A DNA stretch of 64,000 bases from Mogibacterium neglectum (GTDB lineage: Bacteria > Bacillota > Clostridia > Peptostreptococcales > Anaerovoracaceae). The notes under the pieces were generated by a model that had not been told where the DNA came from, ran no database searches, and saw only the letters and a list, made by a program, of their open reading frames with translations. The stretch lies in NCBI RefSeq assembly GCF_030644205.1, contig NZ_CP128647.1:1612001-1676000 (forward strand). The letters run 5' to 3'. Shown piece by piece: positions 47,108 to 57,035 of this stretch (the first letter of the stretch is position 1; every line of letters begins with the position of its first letter). Both the position numbers and the translations under genes were made by a program.

Positions 47108-47995
47108 ATGCCAAATATTACAGGTCACACAGAGTTGGTTGGTCTAATGGCTTATCCTATTCGTCACACGCAGTCCCCAGTCACACACAGTCTGGCTTAT
47201 GATAAAAATGGTGATGATGTTATTCAACTCGCTTTTGAAGTGGATAACGACACACTTGAGCCAGCTGTAGAGAGTATACGCGCTCTGAAAATGCTCGGTT
47301 CTAATATATCTATGCCCAACAAGACAGTTGTTCACAAGTATCTCGACAATGTTGATGAAGCAGCCAGGCTGTGCGGTGCTATCAACACAGTTGTAAATAC
47401 TCGTGATGAGAATGGTAATGTCACAGGCAAGCTCAAGGGTTACAACACAGATGGTATGGGATATTGGCAAGCAGTAAAGGAGGAGGGAATCGATTTCAGA
47501 GGAATGAGAATGGTTCTCGTCGGCACAGGAGGTGCTGCTACAGCCATTGCAGTCCGTGGTGCGCTCGATGGTATTAAGGAATTACATGTCTTCAACATCA
47601 AGGATAAGTTCTATGAAAGAGGAGAAGAAATTGTAAAACTAATCAATAAAGAAACAGGGTGCAAAGCATACATGTACAATCTCGCTGACAAAGATAAGCT
47701 AAAAGCAGAGATGCAAGCTGCAGATATTTTCTGTGATGCTACGGGTGTAGGAATGCATCCACTTGAAGAAATGTCTAACATTCCAGATGGTTCATTCTTT
47801 AAAGAAGACCTCATCGTAACAGATACAGTGTATGCTCCTCGCGAGACAGTTATGATGAAACAAGCTAAAGCTGCTGGTGTTAAGAAAGTATACAATGGTA
47901 TGGGCATGATGCTTTTCCAAGCATTGATTGCGATTAAGCTCTACACCGGTAAAGATACAGATGTGGCATATATGAAGGAGAAGCTCGGGATTTAA
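47108..47995 (+). CDS. aroE: Shikimate/quinate 5-dehydrogenase
   Basis: A 295-aa enzyme. The substrate site is HTQSPVTHSLAYDK, with Lys in SMPNKTVV and Asp in GYNTDGMGYW; the nucleotide-binding loop is VLVGTGGAATAIAVRGAL. Length and the longer insertions resemble the YdiB-type quinate/shikimate dehydrogenases more than minimal AroE. It oxidises shikimate or quinate to the 3-dehydro compound, feeding the aroD product across the promoter region. Same operon as the flavoprotein (74-nt gap). Confidence 0.9.
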   Translation: MPNITGHTELVGLMAYPIRHTQSPVTHSLAYDKNGDDVIQLAFEVDNDTLEPAVESIRALKMLGSNISMPNKTVVHKYLDNVDEAARLCGAINTVVNTRDENGNVTGKLKGYNTDGMGYWQAVKEEGIDFRGMRMVLVGTGGAATAIAVRGALDGIKELHVFNIKDKFYERGEEIVKLINKETGCKAYMYNLADKDKLKAEMQAADIFCDATGVGMHPLEEMSNIPDGSFFKEDLIVTDTVYAPRETVMMKQAKAAGVKKVYNGMGMMLFQALIAIKLYTGKDTDVAYMKEKLGI

Positions 47996-48064
47996 TATTA
48001 CGTATCTCAATTTGTATAGTGTTCAATACATATATATTCATAAAGCCTAAAGCACTTAAAGTGT

Positions 48065-48096
48065 AAAAGGGACGGCAATGGCCGTCTCTTTTATTT
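48065..48096 (+). terminator. Terminator after aroE
   Basis: AAAAGGGACGGC-AATG-GCCGTCTCTTTT, 12-bp stem with one G-T pair, then ATTTG. Confidence 0.8.
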
Positions 48097-48175
48097 GAGT
48101 AAAAATAAGATTTTACATAATCAATTAATGATAATTCCGTCATGGACGTAATATTCAGTCAGATACAAGAACGTT

Positions 48176-48784
48176 CTATCTGACTGAATATCTTAGTATG
48201 GTTTTTTGTTTTTCTTCAGATGTTCTATTTTTATTACTCAGATATATCTCTCTATGTACTACACCTATTCGTATAAGGTTGCACTCACCAGCAAGCTCAT
48301 TCATTTTATCAAACGAATTTGGTTCATCATCATAACTTCCAACGTGTAAAACCTGTATAGACTTTCCGTCTTCTATTTCTTCAAATATTATCTCCTCATA
48401 CAGTTCATTAGGCTTTTTCTTTTTTACATTTTCAAGTGCTTTTGAAAATATATCCTGTGCAATAAAATCAGGCTGTTTAATCATCAGCTTGTATTTCAAT
48501 TTACTTTTATCAAATTCTTCAATCGTTTCCCAAAGTCCTTCCAAAGGATATACCGTAAAATCCGTAATCCCATCACCCTCTCCAGCTTTAATTGTATTTT
48601 TAAATAGCATTTTAATTGCGTAAGCAAGAGAATATAATGCGGATATTCTATCTGAAAAATCCTCTTCATTCGGATTGCCTTGACCTTTGATTGAAATAAA
48701 TTTTTGCTTTGGTACCTCTACAACAACCGGCGTCTGTTTTGAATTATAGAGATTTTTTTCTTGTTTTTTCCATTCGTACTTCAT
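48176..48784 (-). CDS. GyrI-like small-molecule-binding protein
   Basis: A 202-aa protein (MKYEWKKQEKNLYNSKQTPV). Phrases VVEVPKQKFISIKGQGNPNE, YKLMIKQPDFIAQDIFSKAL, ILHVGSYDDEPNSF-like VLHVGSYDDEPNSFDKMNEL and IGVVHREIYLSNKNRT fit the stand-alone GyrI-like proteins of Firmicutes. These bind or hydrolyse small drugs. It follows a WYL regulator, which probably controls it. Confidence 0.8.
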   Translation of the reverse strand: MKYEWKKQEKNLYNSKQTPVVVEVPKQKFISIKGQGNPNEEDFSDRISALYSLAYAIKMLFKNTIKAGEGDGITDFTVYPLEGLWETIEEFDKSKLKYKLMIKQPDFIAQDIFSKALENVKKKKPNELYEEIIFEEIEDGKSIQVLHVGSYDDEPNSFDKMNELAGECNLIRIGVVHREIYLSNKNRTSEEKQKTILRYSVR

Positions 48785-48843
48785 TATCTAGCCTCCTTAT
48801 ATTTAATACCCTTACTCTACAACAATATCCTTGACACCACTTG

Positions 48844-49743
48844 TCATATTATATATTTTTCTGCCATTTTACTTATCATTTCTTTAATTTGTATTCGTAC
48901 TTCTTTCGGCTCCAACACTTCTACACCATCTCCAAATGAAAAAATATAGCTGTACAAATTATGATCTTTCGGCATTTCCATCTCCGTATATAAATTACCA
49001 TCGTCATCTTCTGAAATTTCTCCGTTTAGTTCATCATATACTCGAAAAGCTGCTTTGCGGTCAAACTTTATTTTGATTTTGACCGTATTTTCATGTGGGA
49101 TTTCTTTTTCCAGTACCAGATTCTCAAAACTATCTTCAAATGTCTGATTTTGAATTTCTAAATGTCTCATCCTAGATATTTTGAAATATCTGAAATCATT
49201 TCTAAGTGAACATAAGGCATATAAATACCAGTCTTGACTCTTAAAAAGTAGTCTAATCGGCTTAACATATCTAAGTGTTTCTTCCTCATTACTACTAAAA
49301 TATGAAAATGAAATCACATGTTTACTTAAAATTGCATTTTTAATGTCGCTAAATGCTTTTTCATGCAACTTATTATTTTGCCAATTTGTAAAGTCAACCT
49401 CTATCCAGTTGCTACTTTTTATTTTAAAAAGCGCGGATAGTTTTATCAGAAGCTCATTATCATATTGTTTTGTTGTACTATCTAACCCTTGAAGAGCTGA
49501 CATAATCTGCTGTTTTTCATTTTCAGAAAGAAATGATTTACTAAGTACAAAATCTTCGGCTATTTCTATTCCACCACCCTTTCCCTGTGTGGCGTAAATG
49601 GGAATACCGGCACCGCTTATAGAGTCGATGTCTCTATAAATTGTTCTAACAGATACTTCAAATTTATCGGCAAGCTCTTTCGCCGTAACTTTTCCTTTTC
49701 CCAAAACATAGTATAATATCCTAAATAATCTATTATTCTTCAT
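48844..49743 (-). CDS. YafY-type HTH-WYL transcriptional regulator
   Basis: A 299-aa regulator from ATG 49741-49743 (GGAG upstream). N-terminal HTH_11: GKGKVTAKELADKFEVSVRT IYRDID. Residues 130-210 are a WYL domain (HVISFSYFSSNEEETLRYVK, RLLFKSQDWYLYALC). The C-terminal WCX part follows (FGDGVEVLEP). Such proteins sense small molecules or single-stranded nucleic acid and control the neighbouring gene, here the GyrI-like one. Confidence 0.85.
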   Translation of the reverse strand: MKNNRLFRILYYVLGKGKVTAKELADKFEVSVRTIYRDIDSISGAGIPIYATQGKGGGIEIAEDFVLSKSFLSENEKQQIMSALQGLDSTTKQYDNELLIKLSALFKIKSSNWIEVDFTNWQNNKLHEKAFSDIKNAILSKHVISFSYFSSNEEETLRYVKPIRLLFKSQDWYLYALCSLRNDFRYFKISRMRHLEIQNQTFEDSFENLVLEKEIPHENTVKIKIKFDRKAAFRVYDELNGEISEDDDGNLYTEMEMPKDHNLYSYIFSFGDGVEVLEPKEVRIQIKEMISKMAEKYII

Positions 49744-49870
49744 AGTCTTAATATCTCCTACACTTGTTATATCATAATAACTTGACATATACTGTCATAT
49801 TATAAGATTATTTATCAATATACATTGATATAACATATCATTTTGATGAATAAAACGAGGTTACACATAT

Positions 49871-49925
49871 TGAAGCGAACCCCAAAAGTTGGACACAAAA
49901 CTAACCTTTGGAGGTGTACCTCACT
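49871..49925 (+). mobile_element. IS3-family end remnant
   Basis: TGAAGCGAACCCCAAAAGTT then GGACACAAAACTAACC and TTTGGAGGTGTACCTCA. The CCCCAAAAGTTGGACA core is the terminal inverted repeat of IS3/IS150-type elements, and TTTGGAGGTGTA looks like the ribosome site before orfA. No transposase remains. It lies in the 215-bp gap between the WYL regulator and clcA genes. Confidence 0.65.
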
Positions 49926-50003
49926 TGCGTGTTAACCCCGTTTTTACTCATTTATTAAATAGGCCAATATTATAACTCTTCATTTCTAAACATGTCATTT
50001 ATC

Positions 50004-51659
50004 CTAATCAATTGATATCGCCTTGCACTTTTCATCAAGGACTGCCTCGGTAGCTGCAATATCTTTAAGGCGACAAAGTATCTCTAAATCATCACCTCCG
50101 TTTAGGATAGTTGCTCCATGAGGGATAATCTCCTTGCCATCTCTCATGACCGAAACTATTAGACTACCTTCAGGAAGCCCCAGCTCCATGACTTTATGTC
50201 CATCCATTTTTGAACCGATATGAACGCTAGAATCGATTACGACCTTGCGTTCGCGAATTGAAATGCGTTTCTTGACATATCTCTTATTGGTCTTGTTGTA
50301 AACATCTGTCATATATTCATTATCAGCCATAGCTAGTCCGCTCTCCGCTTTCTTGCGCTGTCTCCTATGCATAAGCTGGTCATATACTGGTTCTCCTCCA
50401 AGTAGATCTGCAACTACATATGCGACGAGCGATGCTGAGACGAGTGATAGAAGGGTCATGAAGTTTCCAGTCATTTCCGTGATGAGGATAACCCCTGTTA
50501 TTGGAGCCCTTACGATAGCTGAAAAAAAGCCTGCCATAGCGATTATTACGAATCCTTTGATATAGTATTCCTCTACGCCAAATGTCACGCTTAAAAACGT
50601 AGAATAAAGTCCTCCAATAATTGCTCCGATGACGAGTAATGGTAAGAAAATACCGCCGGGAGTTCCCGTTCCGAAGCTCCCTGTCGAGAAGAACAGCTTT
50701 GCTACGAATAGTATGGTAAGTGCTGCCAGTGTAAATTTACCATCGCTTATGACTTTTACGAGGTTGTTTCCACTGCCGAGCACTGCTGGGTATATGAACA
50801 TCATCAAGAACGAAATCATCAGCATGATTCCTATGCTGATGAACTTGCTATCGAATCTGTCAAAGAAATCCTGCATCTTGTCTAGCAGTTTATTGTATAT
50901 AACACCGAGTATTCCAAGTATTACGCCAAGCAAAACTACTGACCAGTAGAGGCGTAAAGGAATTCTATGCTCAACGTCAAAATCGAATACCGGTCTAAGT
51001 CCAATGATATTTACAGCAATATAGTCAGCAACTGCGCTAGCTGCCATCGTGGATACGAGAACTTCTGCTGAGAAGTTCTTGTGCAGCTCTTCAAGTGCAA
51101 AAAGCACTCCAGCCAGAGGAGCTCCAAACGCGGCGGCTAGTCCCGCACCGGCACCACAACTCATCAGCATTCTCTCTTCAGTCAGCAGCGCATTTTTCCG
51201 GCGCGCGAAGCCCTTGCCTATCATACCACCCAGCTGAATGCTCGGGCCCTCTCTACCGAGAGCCAAGCCGCCGCCAATAGCCAGAACGCATCCCGCAAAT
51301 TTAGCAATCAGCACCTTGCGCCAGTTCTGATCCTCAAAGCCCTTCAACTCACCCTCGATTTGCGGGATGCCAGACCCCGAAATATCTGGTTCAAATCTAA
51401 TGAGCTTATCTAGAATCCAGGCGATTAGAATCAGCACCAGCAAAACTGCAACAGCATATATCGACCTCACCTTAATTAGATGAACTGCCATCTGGCGAGC
51501 CTGATCAGCCTTCACAATCATAATTCTGAATAAAGCAATAACAAGTCCTACAATAGAACCAACCGCTATGCCCTCTAGTATAAGTATGTATTTAAATCTC
51601 TGTTTCTGCCTAATGTTACGAACAACGTAGCTCTTATCTAAACTGCGCTTTGCAGCCAT
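50004..51659 (-). CDS. clcA: ClC-type chloride channel/antiporter with TrkA-C domain
   Basis: A 551-aa protein from ATG 51657-51659 (GGAAGGAAT upstream). ClC filter motifs: GSGIPQIEG, GREGPSIQLGG (gating Glu) and GTGTPGGIFLPLL. About 12 to 14 helices, then a linker and a C-terminal TrkA_C regulatory domain (residues about 470-545, VIDSSVHIGSKMDGHKVMEL, HGATILNGGDDLEILC). The gating Glu suggests a proton/chloride antiporter. Lone gene. Confidence 0.9.
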   Translation of the reverse strand: MAAKRSLDKSYVVRNIRQKQRFKYILILEGIAVGSIVGLVIALFRIMIVKADQARQMAVHLIKVRSIYAVAVLLVLILIAWILDKLIRFEPDISGSGIPQIEGELKGFEDQNWRKVLIAKFAGCVLAIGGGLALGREGPSIQLGGMIGKGFARRKNALLTEERMLMSCGAGAGLAAAFGAPLAGVLFALEELHKNFSAEVLVSTMAASAVADYIAVNIIGLRPVFDFDVEHRIPLRLYWSVVLLGVILGILGVIYNKLLDKMQDFFDRFDSKFISIGIMLMISFLMMFIYPAVLGSGNNLVKVISDGKFTLAALTILFVAKLFFSTGSFGTGTPGGIFLPLLVIGAIIGGLYSTFLSVTFGVEEYYIKGFVIIAMAGFFSAIVRAPITGVILITEMTGNFMTLLSLVSASLVAYVVADLLGGEPVYDQLMHRRQRKKAESGLAMADNEYMTDVYNKTNKRYVKKRISIRERKVVIDSSVHIGSKMDGHKVMELGLPEGSLIVSVMRDGKEIIPHGATILNGGDDLEILCRLKDIAATEAVLDEKCKAISID

Positions 51660-51742
51660 ATTCCTTCCTTCCTGCTTCTCTATGGACAAAAAGCAGCAGC
51701 CCTAAATAGAACTGCTGCCCAATATACCCCTCTACAAGTCAA

Positions 51743-53251
51743 TTACTTCGAGTACAAATCACTAGTCGAGAACTCTGGGTTCGAAGTCATATCTATTCCC
51801 AGCGACTTCAGCGTCTGTTCATCTCTATCGCTTAAGATTGCTGTGCTGTGAGCTTTGCAGCCGCGCAGCTTATACAGCTCCTTGAGTGCATAATCTGCTG
51901 TTGGATTCGTCATAGTCGACATAGTCAGAGCCATGATAATCTCTTCGCAGTTAAGTGCGGACTTATCTCCGAAGAACTCCACATTCATCTTCTGCATGTT
52001 CTCTAGTACCTGCGCTGATATAACCGGAATGTCGTCAGCAAGACCAGCTAAAGTCTTTATCGCGTTGAGAATCATAGCTGCTGATGCCGCCATCCTGTGC
52101 GAACTTCTGCCTGTAACAATTCTGCCATCCGGTAGCTCAATAGCCGCTACGATTACATTCTCATAGCGCTCATTCTCCGCACGCTTCATCTCGGCGTATT
52201 CCTCTGCAGGTGCAACTACTTTTCTATCGTAACGAGTAGCACCAACCTCTTCCATGAGAAGCTTTGTACGCTCCAGCACTGATTCGTCAATCTTACCTTT
52301 CTTATACGAAACCTCTGCGAGTAGGTATCTTCTGATTATCTCCTGCTTGGCCGCCTCGCGGCAGATATCATCATCGATAATACCGAAACCAGCACGGTTA
52401 ACCCCCATATCAGTTGGGGACTGATATACACTCGCATCGCCTGTAATCTTGTCGAGTATTCTCTTGAGCACTGGAAAAGCTTCGATATCTCGATTGTAGT
52501 TTACCGCTGTAACCCCATATGCCTCAAGGTGGAATGGGTCTATCATATTCACGTCCTTGAGGTCGGCTGTTGCCGCTTCATAAGCGATATTAACAGGGTG
52601 CTTTAGCGGAATGCTCCAAATTGGGAAAGTTTCGAACTTAGCATACCGAGCCTTAGTTCCACGCCTGTACTCGTGATACACCTGAGATAGAGCGGTCGCC
52701 AGCTTGCCGGAACCACCACCAGGGCCGGTAACCACTATTAGCGGCTTGGTAACCTCAATGTAGGGGTTTGCACCGTACCCCTCGTCGCTAACAATAGTGT
52801 CAACGTCTGTCGGATACCCTTTTGTATAGTTGTGTTTATAGGTGCGAATGCCTCTACGCTCCAGCTTGTTGATAAACATGTTAACCGCTGGATTGTTTTC
52901 ATATCTAGTTACTACAACTGAATTTATCTCAAGATCATAGCTGCGGAAAGCATCAATGAGTCTCATTACCTCGAGATCGTAAGTGATTCCGAAATCCTGT
53001 CTCGTCTTGCTAGAAATGATATCTCCTGCATAAATGCAGATAATTATTTCTGTCTGGTCCTTCATGCGGTTCAAAAGTTTAATCTTGGCATTCTCATCGA
53101 AGCCAGGCAGAACTCTCATCGCATGCTTATCTTGAACAAGCTTTCCTCCGAATTCGAGGTAAAGTCTCCCGTCTCCAGCCTGAATTCTCTCCAAGATATA
53201 CTTTGACTGTTCTTCGATGTACTTCTCCGCACTAAAACCGACACTTCCCAT
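51743..53251 (-). CDS. DUF1846 protein
   Basis: A 502-aa protein ([20 protein letters not shown]) with the DUF1846 core: [40 protein letters not shown] (P-loop-like), and [14 protein letters not shown]. Full family length. Conserved in Firmicutes; structures exist but the function is unsettled. The [11 protein letters not shown] loop suggests nucleotide binding. Confidence 0.88.
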   Translation of the reverse strand: MGSVGFSAEKYIEEQSKYILERIQAGDGRLYLEFGGKLVQDKHAMRVLPGFDENAKIKLLNRMKDQTEIIICIYAGDIISSKTRQDFGITYDLEVMRLIDAFRSYDLEINSVVVTRYENNPAVNMFINKLERRGIRTYKHNYTKGYPTDVDTIVSDEGYGANPYIEVTKPLIVVTGPGGGSGKLATALSQVYHEYRRGTKARYAKFETFPIWSIPLKHPVNIAYEAATADLKDVNMIDPFHLEAYGVTAVNYNRDIEAFPVLKRILDKITGDASVYQSPTDMGVNRAGFGIIDDDICREAAKQEIIRRYLLAEVSYKKGKIDESVLERTKLLMEEVGATRYDRKVVAPAEEYAEMKRAENERYENVIVAAIELPDGRIVTGRSSHRMAASAAMILNAIKTLAGLADDIPVISAQVLENMQKMNVEFFGDKSALNCEEIIMALTMSTMTNPTADYALKELYKLRGCKAHSTAILSDRDEQTLKSLGIDMTSNPEFSTSDLYSK

Positions 53252-53332
53252 TTGTTTACGGTCCTTTCTAAATCCAATTAAATAATAATAATTAATACTA
53301 TACAGTCGAAAGCACTCGCTATATATTCTTCG

Positions 53333-53815
53333 CTAGCAAGGCTTAACCTCAATCTCAAGCTTATTCCTAAGATTGACATACGGCTCCATCTTGATCTTGT
53401 AATCTGCAGAAATCTTACCGAATCCGTCCTCATCGAGTGATTTCTCAATCTTATTGGTGTATATCTCCATTTCAAGATTTCCAGTCGGTATGACGTATCT
53501 CGTGATATTGAGCACGCCTTCCTCAAGCTGCATATCCATCATGCCAGCGCCATCATCCTTGCCATATCTTCTAATCTGCAGCTTATCCTCGCCTTCGAGC
53601 TTCAATATGGTTTTTGTATTCTCTAGGCCGGCATCTGCAACCTCATCGTATGTGATGTACATGGATTTTCCTTTATTATACAAGAATCCCTCAGTAGTCA
53701 CTTCGATATTATCTTCCAGTATAAGTACCCTCTTGTAGGTTTGACCAGCAGGAATGAGTTTCTCGGAATACTGATTGTTTGAGATCACCAGGTTTATACT
53801 TTTCTTCTCTGCCAT
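53333..53815 (-). CDS. DUF1934 beta-barrel protein
   Basis: A 160-aa protein (MAEKKSINLVISNNQYSEKL). Alternating beta strands with YITYDEVADAGLENTKTILK, ITRYGKDD-like QIRRYGKDDGAGMMDMQLEE and YKIKMEPYVNLRNKLEIEVK are typical of DUF1934, small calycin-like proteins of Firmicutes often near argS/fprA genes. Function unknown. Ends in KPC. It lies 10 nt after the flavoprotein stop, so probably one operon. Confidence 0.8.
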   Translation of the reverse strand: MAEKKSINLVISNNQYSEKLIPAGQTYKRVLILEDNIEVTTEGFLYNKGKSMYITYDEVADAGLENTKTILKLEGEDKLQIRRYGKDDGAGMMDMQLEEGVLNITRYVIPTGNLEMEIYTNKIEKSLDEDGFGKISADYKIKMEPYVNLRNKLEIEVKPC

Positions 53816-53825
53816 TAATTCCCTC

Positions 53826-55037
53826 TTATGCCTGAGCTTGAACAGATGTAGCGATGACCTTCGCTAGCTCTGCAACAGCCTGTGCGGAATCCTCCTTTAC
53901 AGAGGACTTAATTGTTACGATATCTCCCACAAATTCGATATCCTTCATGTCCTCAAAGAATTCCTTGATAAGCTTTCCGCTCACTGGGTTCCATGAACCA
54001 TTCTCAATGATGCTGACCTTCTTATTGCACACGCCCATAGACTTCATCTCTCCGAGCGCTTCTTCCATCTTGACGAAGATTCCGTTGTTGTATGTTGTGC
54101 AAGCTATTACGATGTGATTGTATCTAAATGCCTGTGGGAGCACATCCATTGGATCCCAGTGCGATACGTCCATCAGCTTCATGCGAGTAACACCATCCTC
54201 AGCAAGCTCGCAAGCGAGAATTTCAGCTGCGTTCTTAGTGTTGCCATAAGGTGAAGCATATAGAATCAGAACGCCGTTCTCCTCGGACTCGTAGCGCGCC
54301 CAAGTGAGGTAAGCATTAATATATTTCTCAAAATCCTTGCGGATTATAAATCCGTGAAGCGGACAAATCCTCTTGATATCTAGACCACCAACCTTACCGA
54401 TTAACTTCTCTGTAAAAGTTCCATATTTACCAACGATTGTTGTGTAGTACTTACGTGCCGATGGTAACCACTCTAACTCAAAGTCGTATGCATCCGCAAA
54501 GATGTTTCCGTCATGCGCACCGAATATTCCAAATGCATCAGCCGAGAACAGTGAACCTGTCGACTTCTCGTAAGTAACCATTACCTCTGGCCAGTGAACC
54601 ATAGGTGCCATATAGAATGTAAAAGTATGTGACCCAGTACATAGCTCGTCACCTTCTTTGATTTCCTCAAAATATTTGTCAACATCCCAAGTCACATATT
54701 GCTTAACCATAGCCTTAATCTTCTTGCTACCGACCACCTTTGCTTCTGGATGCCTCATAATTAGCTCCTCTAGCGAAGCGCTGTGGTCCGGCTCAACGTG
54801 GTTCACAATTACGTAGTCGAGCGGTCTGCCGTTGAGCATGTGATCAACATTCTCATAAAAAACGCCTGAAACTGATTTATCAACTGCATCAAGCACAACT
54901 GTCTTTTCATCATCTATAAAATATGAATTGTACGCCATACCATCGTTCATAGGAATAACTCCTTCGAAGACTGAGAGCTTGCGCTCGTTACCGCCAATCC
55001 ACCAAATCTTATCTGTTACCTTGTAAACGCAATGCAT
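53826..55037 (-). CDS. A-type flavoprotein (FprA-like oxygen/NO reductase)
   Basis: A 403-aa protein from ATG 55035-55037 (AGGGGGTAC upstream). The N-terminal metallo-beta-lactamase-type di-iron domain has NHVEPDHSASLE (HxExD), PMVHWPEV, SADAFG and CPLHGFI. The flavodoxin domain starts about residue 255 (VLILYASPYGNTKNAAEILA). It reduces O2 to water or NO to N2O and protects anaerobes. It needs an external rubredoxin; none is in the window. Confidence 0.92.
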   Translation of the reverse strand: MHCVYKVTDKIWWIGGNERKLSVFEGVIPMNDGMAYNSYFIDDEKTVVLDAVDKSVSGVFYENVDHMLNGRPLDYVIVNHVEPDHSASLEELIMRHPEAKVVGSKKIKAMVKQYVTWDVDKYFEEIKEGDELCTGSHTFTFYMAPMVHWPEVMVTYEKSTGSLFSADAFGIFGAHDGNIFADAYDFELEWLPSARKYYTTIVGKYGTFTEKLIGKVGGLDIKRICPLHGFIIRKDFEKYINAYLTWARYESEENGVLILYASPYGNTKNAAEILACELAEDGVTRMKLMDVSHWDPMDVLPQAFRYNHIVIACTTYNNGIFVKMEEALGEMKSMGVCNKKVSIIENGSWNPVSGKLIKEFFEDMKDIEFVGDIVTIKSSVKEDSAQAVAELAKVIATSVQAQA

Positions 55038-55242
55038 TTTGTACCCCCTGTAAACTAAATTAGAATGCAAATTATGCATAAATCATATCAATAAATTATA
55101 CTACTTTGATATATAGTTCAGCAACTTATATCGACATACTTAGGGCATTTTATCACATAAAATACATATAAATTGCTATGAAAAAAATATTTTCACTATA
55201 TAATAACAGCAAGACAAAAACTATTATTCAAGGAGAATATCT

Positions 55243-56832
55243 ATGAGCGATTTTGATCATACTATTCCGACGGAAAATGATAATTCCAATAATGTTGACG
55301 AATGCTCCGGTGTGCAAGATGCAGACTGTACAGAGGTTAATTCTGAAACACACACAGAAAAAGAAATTCATGAGGATTCGAATGAATATTGGCGCGACGA
55401 TAACTCCGTCTACGATGTGAAAAACGTGAGGCTCCCCGAGGACACTCCAGTTAAAAAGGAATGGGGTAGCTATGCCCCAGAGGATGCTGGCGATTTCCTT
55501 CCAAGAGACGGCAAAGAGCCGAATTTCGTTTTGATTGACGAAAATAGCAACGTCCCTGCACCGAGGAGCAGATTTGCTAGAGGTGAATACGATAGCTATG
55601 CTAAGCACGCTGCAGATGGCTCATTCGAAGGATTATATGGCAAGCACGCGGCTCACAAAAATGGAGTTTATAAAGACACAGCCTATGCAGGACAAAATAG
55701 AAGTCCCGAAGCACAGAGAGCGCATGCTTCTGCCACAGAGTTTAATGGTAGCAATTCATCGGCGCAGAAAAGCCCTAAGTATGTGACTAAAAAGTTCTTT
55801 ATCATCATGCTGATAATCGCGATGATACTCACGTCGGTAGTAAGTTCATGGCTTGTGGTGTTCTTCTCAAATAGAACACCTTCCTATAAAAATCTTTCGA
55901 CTTCCTCCTTACAGAGCGCTACAAGAGGCAAGCTCACCATAGATGAGATTGCTAGCAAAAATGCCGATGCGGTGGTTGAAATCATGACTACTTCTGGTGG
56001 CACTAGTGAAGGTGCAGGAAGCGGAGTTATCGTAAAATCGAATGGCTATATAGTCACGAATTACCACGTGATTGACGGAGCGACGACTATTGCAGTAAGG
56101 CTGCATAGTGGTAAGAGCTATTCTGCTAGTGTGGTAGGCTACGATGAGCAGACCGATATAGCTGTCCTCAAGATAGATGCTGCTAAGCTAAACGCTGTTA
56201 CAATCGGCAGGAGCAGCAAACTTTCGGTAGGTGATCTAGCTGTTGTTATCGGCAATCCGCTCGGAAAGCTCGGTGGAACTGTAACGGCTGGCATCATAAG
56301 CGCCAAGGATCGTAAGATTGAACTCGAGAATAGGACTCGCACGCTTATACAGACAGACGCTTCTATCAACGAAGGGAACTCTGGCGGCGCATTATTTAAT
56401 AGCAAGGGCGAACTCGTCGGAATAGTGGTGGCAAAAGGTTCAGGAACAGGCATCGAGGGTCTGGGGTTCGCAATACCAATCGATTCCGTCGCTTCATCCA
56501 TCGATGACATCATCGAGCACGGCACAATAACCGGTAAGCCAATGGCTGGAATTTCCATCTACGATGGCGATGTAAAGGATAAGACCACAGGCAAGAGTAC
56601 CGCTGCTGTTCTCATAGCTGAGGTGAATGGCTCAAACGCTAAAGCTGCAGGTCTAAAGAAGGGTGACCAGATTGTATCCGTAGATAACGAGAAGGTATCC
56701 ACTGCAGAGGGTGTAATTTCAGCCATCCAGAGCCACCGCATAGGTGAAACAGTTAAGTTCGGGATAATACGAGACGGCAAAGAGATGACGATTTCCGTGA
56801 AGCTGCAGAGCTCGGCGGATATCAAGAAGTAA
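55243..56832 (+). CDS. HtrA/DegP-type serine protease, membrane-anchored
   Basis: A 529-aa protein. Residues 1-182 are a long acidic cytosolic stretch with repeated Tyr/His/Ala units (YGKHAAHKNG). A transmembrane helix spans about 185-208 (FFIIMLIIAMILTSVVSSWL). The trypsin-like domain has VTNYHVIDG (His), YDEQTDIAVLKID (Asp) and INEGNSGGALF (Ser). A PDZ domain is about 435-525 (GSNAKAAGLKKGDQIVSVDN). It degrades or refolds damaged exported proteins. AAGGAGAATATCT precedes the ATG. Lone gene ended by a strong hairpin. Confidence 0.92.
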   Translation: MSDFDHTIPTENDNSNNVDECSGVQDADCTEVNSETHTEKEIHEDSNEYWRDDNSVYDVKNVRLPEDTPVKKEWGSYAPEDAGDFLPRDGKEPNFVLIDENSNVPAPRSRFARGEYDSYAKHAADGSFEGLYGKHAAHKNGVYKDTAYAGQNRSPEAQRAHASATEFNGSNSSAQKSPKYVTKKFFIIMLIIAMILTSVVSSWLVVFFSNRTPSYKNLSTSSLQSATRGKLTIDEIASKNADAVVEIMTTSGGTSEGAGSGVIVKSNGYIVTNYHVIDGATTIAVRLHSGKSYSASVVGYDEQTDIAVLKIDAAKLNAVTIGRSSKLSVGDLAVVIGNPLGKLGGTVTAGIISAKDRKIELENRTRTLIQTDASINEGNSGGALFNSKGELVGIVVAKGSGTGIEGLGFAIPIDSVASSIDDIIEHGTITGKPMAGISIYDGDVKDKTTGKSTAAVLIAEVNGSNAKAAGLKKGDQIVSVDNEKVSTAEGVISAIQSHRIGETVKFGIIRDGKEMTISVKLQSSADIKK

Positions 56833-56879
56833 ACTCTGATAGTATCGCTTTTATCATATATGCGCATAATCATTACAAA

Positions 56880-56913
56880 AAGACAGAACCCCTCATCCGA
56901 AGGGTTCTGTCTT
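56880..56913. terminator. Bidirectional terminator
   Basis: AAGACAGAACCC-N10-GGGTTCTGTCTT, perfect 12-bp stem. T-rich on the plus side (AATTTT) and, read on the minus strand, TTTTTG. It serves the HtrA gene and the convergent P-type ATPase operon. Confidence 0.85.
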
Positions 56914-56954
56914 AATTTTCAGTAATTTATTAACTTGGTACAGAAATCCGCAAA

Positions 56955-57035
56955 CTAGCGCTTCTTATATCCAGTCACCATCGTCATTGCAAAGCAGAAA
57001 ACTGTTGCCCATGCGAAAAACTTATGCTTCTTCAT
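56955..57035 (-). CDS. 26-residue membrane peptide at the end of the P-type ATPase operon
   Basis: Reads MKKHKFFAWATVFCFAMTMV then TGYKKR: one hydrophobic helix between basic ends. Its ATG lies inside the last codons of the ATPase gene (14 nt overlap), which favours coupled translation. I recall similar tiny proteins after such ATPase genes in Clostridia, so it may be a small subunit. It is too short for usual gene callers. Confidence 0.55.
   Translation of the reverse strand: MKKHKFFAWATVFCFAMTMVTGYKKR

Noticed and set aside
53278-53526. 82-codon minus-strand frame overlapping the DUF1934 gene end
   Set aside because: Different frame of a well-supported gene, no ribosome site and no recognisable composition.
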